In this document: piece after piece, positions 22,821-27,565 of the stretch
How positions within the stretch are numbered: position 1 is the first letter of the stretch
Layout: every line of letters begins with the position of its first letter
DNA from: Eubacterium sp.
GTDB taxonomy: Bacteria; Bacillota; Clostridia; Lachnospirales; Lachnospiraceae
Assembly (NCBI GenBank): GCA_022776205.1
Contig: JALFIK010000145.1
Location: 1 to 27,565 of the forward strand
DNA length: 27,565 nt
Direction of reading: 5' to 3'
Program-made: the position numbers and the translations under genes
Notes under the pieces: generated by a model
Told to the model about the DNA's origin: nothing
Seen by the model: the letters and a program-made list of their open reading frames with translations, nothing else
Databases searched by the model: none

Positions 22821-24290
22821 ATGGAAAAACAGAATATATATCAGGATATTTTTGCCAGAACAAAAGGGGAGATCTATCTGGGGGTGGTAGGTCCGGTCCG
22901 CAGTGGAAAATCAACCTTTATCAAACGATTTATGGAACTTATGGTGCTTCCGGAAATCCGGGATGAAAATGAGAGAAAACGGGCAATGGATGAACTGCCT
23001 CAGAGTGGGACGGGAAAAACAGTGATGACAACAGAACCGAAGTTTATTCCGAAAGAAGCAGCGGAACTTGCGGTGGAAGATATGAAAATTAAGGTGCGTC
23101 TCATCGACTGTGTGGGCTTTTTAATTGAGCAGGCACAGGGTCATATGGAAAACGGACAGGAAAGGCTGGTAAAGACTCCGTGGTTTGATTATGAAGTTCC
23201 ATTTTCAAAAGCTGCGGAATATGGCACGAGAAAAGTAATCCGGGATCATTCTACCATTGGAATTATCGTGACAGCGGACGGATCTTTCGGTGAGATTCCG
23301 AGAGATTCCTATGTGGAGGCGGAAAAGAGGACGGTGGAGGAACTTACGGCAATCGGAAAACCGTTTGTTATTCTATTAAACAGTGAACGGCCATATTCCA
23401 GATCTACCCAGACACTGGCAAAAAAGCTGACCCAGGAGTATAAGACTACGGTAATGCCGGTGAATTGTGACCAGCTGCGCCAGGAAGATATTCTGGAAAT
23501 TCTCAAAAATGTTCTTCTGGAATTTCCGCTTTCTTCGGTTGGATTTTACCTTCCGAAATGGGTGGAGACCCTGCGGGATGATCACTGGATGAAGAAGTCC
23601 ATTCTTGATCTTGTGAGAGAATTTATGGCAGAAAAAAGAAAGATGAAAGATTTGTATCAGAAGGCTGTGCCGGAAAATGAATACATATCATCCGGGAAAA
23701 TCGAGAAGATACATATGGACACGGGAGAGGTGGATATAAAAATTCAGATTCGGGATTCCTATTATTATGAAATACTATCCGATCTTACGGGACTTCCGAT
23801 CCGGAGTGAGTATCATCTGATTCGGCTCATGAAAGAACTGGCCGGAAAGAAGAAAGAATTTGAGGAGGTATCCCAGGCATTATCCGATGCCAGACAGAGG
23901 GGATACGGAGTGATGAAACCGGTCTTGTCGGAAATCACCCTGTCCGAACCGGAAGTTGTAAAACATGGTGGAAAATATGGTGTTAAAATCCGGGCGCAGG
24001 CACCGTCCATCCATTTGATCCGTGCAAATCTGACAACAGAAATCGCACCGATTGTCGGAACACAGCTGCAAGCAGAAGATCTGATCACATACATCAAAGA
24101 GCAGGCAGGAGGAGAGCCGGAGAAAATATGGAATGTAAATATTTTCGGAAAGACATTAGAACAGCTGGTTGATGACGGAATATCGAGCAAAGTTACGAGA
24201 ATCAATGAGGACAGTCAGGAGAAATTACAAAATGCCATGGAAAAAATCGTGAATGAAAGTAGTGGCGGTTTGATTTGCATTATCATTTAA
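22821..24290 (+). CDS. spoIVA: Stage IV sporulation protein A
   Basis: SpoIVA is the ATP-hydrolysing protein that polymerises on the forespore surface to form the base of the spore coat. At 489 aa it is full length (about 490 in Bacillus). The N-terminal GTPase-like domain has the Walker A motif GPVRSGKST at 24-32 and a Walker B-like VRLIDCVGF near 95; the middle and C-terminal domains are present, and the end GGLICIII is the family's hydrophobic tail that docks on SpoVM. GGGGAGGG lies seven bases ahead of the ATG. It has its own sigma-E-like promoter and a terminator, so it is monocistronic. This gene shows the organism can form spores or descends from one that could. Confidence 0.97.
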   Translation: MEKQNIYQDIFARTKGEIYLGVVGPVRSGKSTFIKRFMELMVLPEIRDENERKRAMDELPQSGTGKTVMTTEPKFIPKEAAELAVEDMKIKVRLIDCVGFLIEQAQGHMENGQERLVKTPWFDYEVPFSKAAEYGTRKVIRDHSTIGIIVTADGSFGEIPRDSYVEAEKRTVEELTAIGKPFVILLNSERPYSRSTQTLAKKLTQEYKTTVMPVNCDQLRQEDILEILKNVLLEFPLSSVGFYLPKWVETLRDDHWMKKSILDLVREFMAEKRKMKDLYQKAVPENEYISSGKIEKIHMDTGEVDIKIQIRDSYYYEILSDLTGLPIRSEYHLIRLMKELAGKKKEFEEVSQALSDARQRGYGVMKPVLSEITLSEPEVVKHGGKYGVKIRAQAPSIHLIRANLTTEIAPIVGTQLQAEDLITYIKEQAGGEPEKIWNVNIFGKTLEQLVDDGISSKVTRINEDSQEKLQNAMEKIVNESSGGLICIII

Positions 24291-24310
24291 TATGATATAT
24301 AATCCGAAAG

Positions 24311-24348
24311 GCTCTGCATCGTATTTGCTGCGACAACAGAGCTTTTTT
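24311..24348 (+). terminator. Intrinsic terminator after spoIVA
   Basis: GCTCTG (24311-24316) pairs with CAGAGC (24337-24342), followed directly by TTTTTT. The loop is long (20 bases) but may pair partly within itself. Confidence 0.75.
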
Positions 24349-24389
24349 GTGGCGCAGAGGATGGGATGTTCCGGTGATGCAAAAAAGTA

Positions 24390-24417
24390 TTGAACTTTTG
24401 GAAAAAAATGGTATAAT
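24390..24417 (+). promoter_or_regulatory. rnhA: Sigma-A promoter for rnhA
   Basis: TTGAAC (24390-24395), a 16-base spacer and a perfect TATAAT (24412-24417) lie 15 bases before the start codon. The expected transcript start near 24424 would fall inside the AGGAGG ribosome site at 24421-24426. Confidence 0.75.
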
Positions 24418-24431
24418 ATAAGGAGGATATT

Positions 24432-24905
24432 TTGAGAGTAATCATATATACAGATGGTTCTGCCCGGGGGAATCCCGGACCGGGAGGTTATGGGACCGTG
24501 CTGTTATACACAGATTCTTTCGGCAGACAGCACCGAAGGGAACTGTCAGCCGGATATGAAAGGACAACGAACAACCGGATGGAGCTGATGGCGGCAATCG
24601 CCGGACTCGAAGCACTGATCCGCCCATGTGAGGTAGAGCTGTATTCCGATTCACAATATCTTGTGAAGGCTTTTACAGAGCACTGGATCGACGGATGGGT
24701 GAAGAAAGGATGGAAGAGAAATAAGAAAGAAGATGTAAAGAATGCCGATTTGTGGAAACGTCTTCTTCGGGCGATGGAGCCCCATCAGGTTACTTTCCAC
24801 TGGGTAAAAGGGCATGCAGGGCATGCGGAAAATGAGTGCTGTGACCGCCTGGCTGTGAATGCTGCACTGGGTGAAAATCTTAAGAAAGATGAACCTTGCA
24901 CCTGA
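24432..24905 (+). CDS. rnhA: Ribonuclease HI
   Basis: The enzyme cuts the RNA strand of RNA-DNA hybrids such as R-loops and primer remnants. The 157-aa protein has the four metal-binding acids Asp8 (YTDGS), Glu51 (RMELM), Asp73 (YSDSQY) and Asp138 (CCDRLA), plus His128 in the flexible KGHAGHAEN loop, all matching E. coli RNase HI. It includes the basic handle WVKKGWKRNKK. The start is TTG, supported by AGGAGG five bases upstream and by the conserved N-terminus RVIIYTDGS; no ATG is possible. It precedes the RelQ-type gene by about 106 bases. Confidence 0.95.
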   Translation: MRVIIYTDGSARGNPGPGGYGTVLLYTDSFGRQHRRELSAGYERTTNNRMELMAAIAGLEALIRPCEVELYSDSQYLVKAFTEHWIDGWVKKGWKRNKKEDVKNADLWKRLLRAMEPHQVTFHWVKGHAGHAENECCDRLAVNAALGENLKKDEPCT

Positions 24906-25011
24906 GGCAGATTCATTATAATATATGAGAAAAGACGGGGACTTTTTATCTGACAGGAGGATGTTTTTTGTTTTTTTGTCATATAAAAAGGAAGTATTTG
25001 GGGGTGACTAT

Positions 25012-25815
25012 ATGGAGATACAACTTTGGAGAGAACTGCTTGATCCATACCAGCTGGCGGTGGATGAGCTTGTTGTGAAGTTTACTCATATTATTGAGGA
25101 ACATCGGAATCAGGGATTGTATTCACCAATCGAGTCTGTCGTGGGAAGAGTAAAGAGCATTGACAGTATTCTGGATAAGATGCAGAGAAAGAATGTGTCG
25201 ATGAATGATATCGAAAATAAGATTGAAGATCTGGCAGGAATCCGTATTATATGCCAGTTTGTGGAAGATATCGACCGGGTAGTGAATCTTATTAAGAAAC
25301 GTACGGATATGAAAGTGAAGTGTGAGAAGGATTATGTCAGTCATGTAAAAACCAGTGGATACCGCAGCTATCATATGATTATTCTATATACGGTCAATAC
25401 GATTCACGGCCCGAAAGAACTGAGTGCGGAGATTCAGATTCGAACCATGGCCATGAATTTCTGGGCAACGATTGAGCACTCCTTACAGTATAAATATAAG
25501 GAGAATATTCCGGAATATATTCAGAAGAAGCTGATTCATGCTTCTGAGGCAATTCAGGAGATCGACCATGAGATGTCGGATGTGAGAGACGAGATCATGG
25601 ATGCTCAGAATTCCCACAGAAAAAAGGAAACGCTGGTAAAGGATATCCTCAATAATATCCAGAACCTGTATAAGGTTGCCAACCAGACGGAAGTGACGAA
25701 GATTCAGGATGAATTTTATAAAGTATATATATTAGATGACATGGTACAGCTCCGGCATTTTGCAAGACAGCTGGATATTATTTCAGAAGGGTACCGGGCC
25801 CAGAGCCTGTCGTAG
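25012..25815 (+). CDS. Small alarmone synthetase, RelQ/YjbM type
   Basis: The enzyme makes (p)ppGpp from ATP and GDP/GTP without a hydrolase domain. The 267-aa protein carries the RelA/SpoT synthetase domain: IEDLAGIR at 71-78 (Asp73, Arg78), GYRSYH at 116-121 and AEIQIRT at 139-145 with the catalytic Glu140. A helical C-terminal part (about 165-267) follows and makes it longer than the usual 210-230 aa of RelQ. The start at 25012 is chosen for GGGGGTGA just upstream; an in-frame extension to 24925 adds a poorly supported segment. A TATAAT at 24917-24922 with TTGCAC 15 bases before it may be its promoter. Confidence 0.9.
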   Translation: MEIQLWRELLDPYQLAVDELVVKFTHIIEEHRNQGLYSPIESVVGRVKSIDSILDKMQRKNVSMNDIENKIEDLAGIRIICQFVEDIDRVVNLIKKRTDMKVKCEKDYVSHVKTSGYRSYHMIILYTVNTIHGPKELSAEIQIRTMAMNFWATIEHSLQYKYKENIPEYIQKKLIHASEAIQEIDHEMSDVRDEIMDAQNSHRKKETLVKDILNNIQNLYKVANQTEVTKIQDEFYKVYILDDMVQLRHFARQLDIISEGYRAQSLS

Positions 25816-25846
25816 CATACAGGGTTTTTATGCAGGAGGAAAAGAG

Positions 25847-27220
25847 ATGAATTTACCGGAAGATTACCGGTGCAGAATGAAGGAAATTCTGCAGGATGAA
25901 TACGAGACATATATTGACAGTTTTGGAAAGAATTATGGACAGACACTCCGGGTGAACCGATTAAAAACAGAACCGGCGGATTTTATCCGCCGGTTCCTTT
26001 TAAAAGAGCAGGTGCCCTGGTGTGAAGAGGGATTTTATTATGATGGAGAAGACCGACTGTCTGCCCATCCATATTATTATGGAGGGGTATATTATCTCCA
26101 GGAACCGAGTGCCATGGCTCCTGCAGTTTTTCTGCCGGTGAAGCCGGGAGACAGGGTGCTTGATCTTTGTGCGGCACCGGGAGGAAAGTCTACGGCATTG
26201 GGAGCAAAACTTCAGGGAACAGGCTTTCTTCTAGCGAATGATATCAGTGCATCGCGCTGTAAGGCATTGTTAAAAAATATGGAGATGGCTGGAATTACCA
26301 ATTCTCTGATTACCTGTGAGACACCAGAGAAACTGGCAGACAGATTTCCCGGGTATTTTGACAAAGTGCTTGTGGATGCACCCTGTTCCGGGGAGGGGAT
26401 GTTTCGCAGGGATCCCTCGATGGCAAAAAGCTGGTCTGCCAAAGAAGTGGGCAGATACAGTCGCCTTCAGAAAGACATTCTTTTGTGTGCGGCGAAAATG
26501 GTGAAACCGGGTGGTTATCTTTTATATTCCACCTGTACATTTTCCGGGGAGGAAGACGAGCAGTCTGTGGAGTATTTTCTTGATACCTGTCCGGAATTCA
26601 CTCTGATGCCTTTACCGGATATCAATGGAGTGGAAAAGGGGCGGCCGGATCTTGCCTGCAGAAATAATCAGAAACTGGAGTCTTGCCGGAGATTCTGGCC
26701 GCATAAATTAAAAGGAGAGGGGCATTTTGCCGCCCTGTTTTGCAGGAAAGGAGAACCGGGAGCAGAGAGCTGCGGACAGATAGAAAATTTTTCAGGGGAA
26801 ATTCCGGAAGAGATGGAGAAATTTTTTCAGGAGAATGGAATCTGGAAGGAGGGAAACTGGAGGGACCGTCTTTTCTTTATAAAAGAGAAAGCCTGTCTTC
26901 TGCCGGAAGACTGCCCGGATTTTAAAGGACTTCGGGTTATTCGTTCCGGTCTCTATCTTGGAGATTGCAGGAAAAAACGATTCGAGCCTTCCCAGGCTCT
27001 GGCCATGGCTCTTTGCGTTTCGGCCTGTAAAAATGTTCTTTCTTTTTCTCCGAAAGATATTCGGGTGGATAAATATCTGCGGGGAGAGACGATTGAGGCA
27101 GGAGAAGAAACAAAAGAGGGCTGGGTGCTCATCTGTGTGGATGAATTTCCCCTTGGCTGGGGAAAGTGCAGCCGGGGAAAAATCAAGAATAAATATAACC
27201 CGGGCTGGCGTAAAATGTAG
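25847..27220 (+). CDS. RsmF/RsmB-type rRNA (cytosine-C5) methyltransferase
   Basis: The enzyme uses S-adenosylmethionine to methylate a cytosine in ribosomal RNA. The 457-aa protein has the NOL1/NOP2/Sun core: SAM motif VLDLCAAPGGKST at 104-116, NDIS at 131-134, DAPCSGEGMFRRDP at 177-190 with Cys180, and YSTCTF with the catalytic Cys230. The C-terminal part (about 290-457), ending in a region with RVDKYLRGETIE, matches the extra RNA-binding domain of RsmF/YebU-like proteins. AGGAGGA six bases before the ATG at 25847 sets the start; the open frame from 25736 overlaps the upstream gene and is rejected. The exact target base cannot be told from sequence. Confidence 0.92.
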   Translation: MNLPEDYRCRMKEILQDEYETYIDSFGKNYGQTLRVNRLKTEPADFIRRFLLKEQVPWCEEGFYYDGEDRLSAHPYYYGGVYYLQEPSAMAPAVFLPVKPGDRVLDLCAAPGGKSTALGAKLQGTGFLLANDISASRCKALLKNMEMAGITNSLITCETPEKLADRFPGYFDKVLVDAPCSGEGMFRRDPSMAKSWSAKEVGRYSRLQKDILLCAAKMVKPGGYLLYSTCTFSGEEDEQSVEYFLDTCPEFTLMPLPDINGVEKGRPDLACRNNQKLESCRRFWPHKLKGEGHFAALFCRKGEPGAESCGQIENFSGEIPEEMEKFFQENGIWKEGNWRDRLFFIKEKACLLPEDCPDFKGLRVIRSGLYLGDCRKKRFEPSQALAMALCVSACKNVLSFSPKDIRVDKYLRGETIEAGEETKEGWVLICVDEFPLGWGKCSRGKIKNKYNPGWRKM

Positions 27221-27256
27221 TATACTGTGAAAGAAAAAACAGAAAGAAGGAAATAA

Positions 27257-27565
27257 ATGAAAGCAGGGAAGGAAAAGATACGTCTGGACAAATTCCTAAC
27301 TTCTGCGCTGGAGGTAAGCCGGAGTCAGGCAAGAGAGAAAATAAAAAAAGGACTTGTCCATGTGGAAGACAGGCTAATAAAAGATCCTGCTTATAAAGTG
27401 ATGCCGGAAGAAAATGTGTACCTGGACGGGCAAAGACTTTCCTGCCAGGCGGCATGTTATCTTATGCTAAATAAGCCCGCCGGCGTGATCAGTGCCACGG
27501 AGGACACAGAGCACAAAACGGTACTTGATCTGGTCACAATGCCGAAAAAAGGTCTGTTTCCTGTC
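27257..27565 (+). CDS. RsuA-type 16S rRNA pseudouridine synthase, 3'-truncated by the window
   Basis: The first 103 residues of a pseudouridine synthase of the RsuA/RluB/E/F family are visible. An S4 RNA-binding domain spans about 7-60 (IRLDKFLTSALEVSRSQARE, GLVHVEDR), then the catalytic domain begins with YLMLNKPAGVIS and stops at KKGLFPV, just before the family GRLD motif with the catalytic Asp. The ATG has GAAGGA upstream and follows the rRNA methyltransferase by 36 bases, so the two rRNA modification genes probably share a transcript. RsuA itself or a close relative is likely; the distinction needs the missing part. Confidence 0.9.
   Translation, partial: MKAGKEKIRLDKFLTSALEVSRSQAREKIKKGLVHVEDRLIKDPAYKVMPEENVYLDGQRLSCQAACYLMLNKPAGVISATEDTEHKTVLDLVTMPKKGLFPV

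Noticed and set aside
24925..25011. Upstream start for the RelQ-type gene
   Set aside because: No ribosome site precedes it, the added residues do not look like the family N-terminus, and GGGGGTGA lies just before 25012.
25736..25846. Upstream start for the rRNA methyltransferase
   Set aside because: It overlaps the RelQ-type gene by 80 bases, and a clear AGGAGGA site supports 25847.
240..26540. Many antisense and out-of-frame open frames of 60-220 codons across the window
   Set aside because: They lie opposite or inside well-supported genes, show low-complexity or Ser/Pro/Phe-rich translations, and lack ribosome sites or family motifs.

Overview
The window looks like a chromosome segment from a spore-forming, anaerobic Clostridia, most likely a Lachnospiraceae gut bacterium. 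The evidence is a SpoIVA gene, a PPi-type phosphofructokinase, a CdaR-type regulator, a TM1266-type protein, a DUF5721-like gene, strong AGGAGG ribosome sites, and E. coli-like sigma-A promoters with AT-rich gaps. The genus cannot be fixed from sequence reading alone.

Region 1 (1-1172) is the 3' part of a PPi-dependent phosphofructokinase. Region 2 (1173-12669) is the core of the window: an apparently single operon of eleven same-strand genes with gaps of at most 27 nt. Its order is nifH-like 1, component-1 D-like 1, component-1 K-like 1, hypF, hypC, hypD, hypE, a TM1266-family small regulator, nifH-like 2, D-like 2, K-like 2. Two complete but divergent nitrogenase-like sets thus bracket the gene set that builds the Fe(CN)2CO unit of [NiFe] hydrogenases. 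No hydrogenase subunit, hypA, hypB or maturation protease is present. The component-1 proteins lack both residues that hold FeMo-cofactor in true nitrogenase and keep only a reduced set of P-cluster cysteines, so nitrogen fixation is unlikely. A long hairpin with a U6 tract sits directly on the first start codon, and a competing upstream pairing is possible, so the operon appears to be controlled by an RNA attenuator.

Region 3 (12655-21403) is mostly housekeeping and envelope genes: a cytidylate-kinase-like protein, an aminopeptidase P-type M24 peptidase, a convergent SDR dehydrogenase, a degenerate LytR-CpsA-Psr-like membrane protein paired with a degenerate WecG/TagA-like protein, a CdaR/PucR-type regulator, an S41 C-terminal processing protease, and a convergent DUF5721-like gene.

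Region 4 (21485-27565) holds an M18 aminopeptidase, spoIVA behind a sigma-E-like promoter, ribonuclease HI, a small RelQ-type (p)ppGpp synthetase, an RsmF-type rRNA cytosine methyltransferase, and the first third or so of an RsuA-type pseudouridine synthase cut by the window edge. No rRNA, tRNA, CRISPR array, insertion sequence or prophage was seen, and no stretch over 300 bases lacks a gene.
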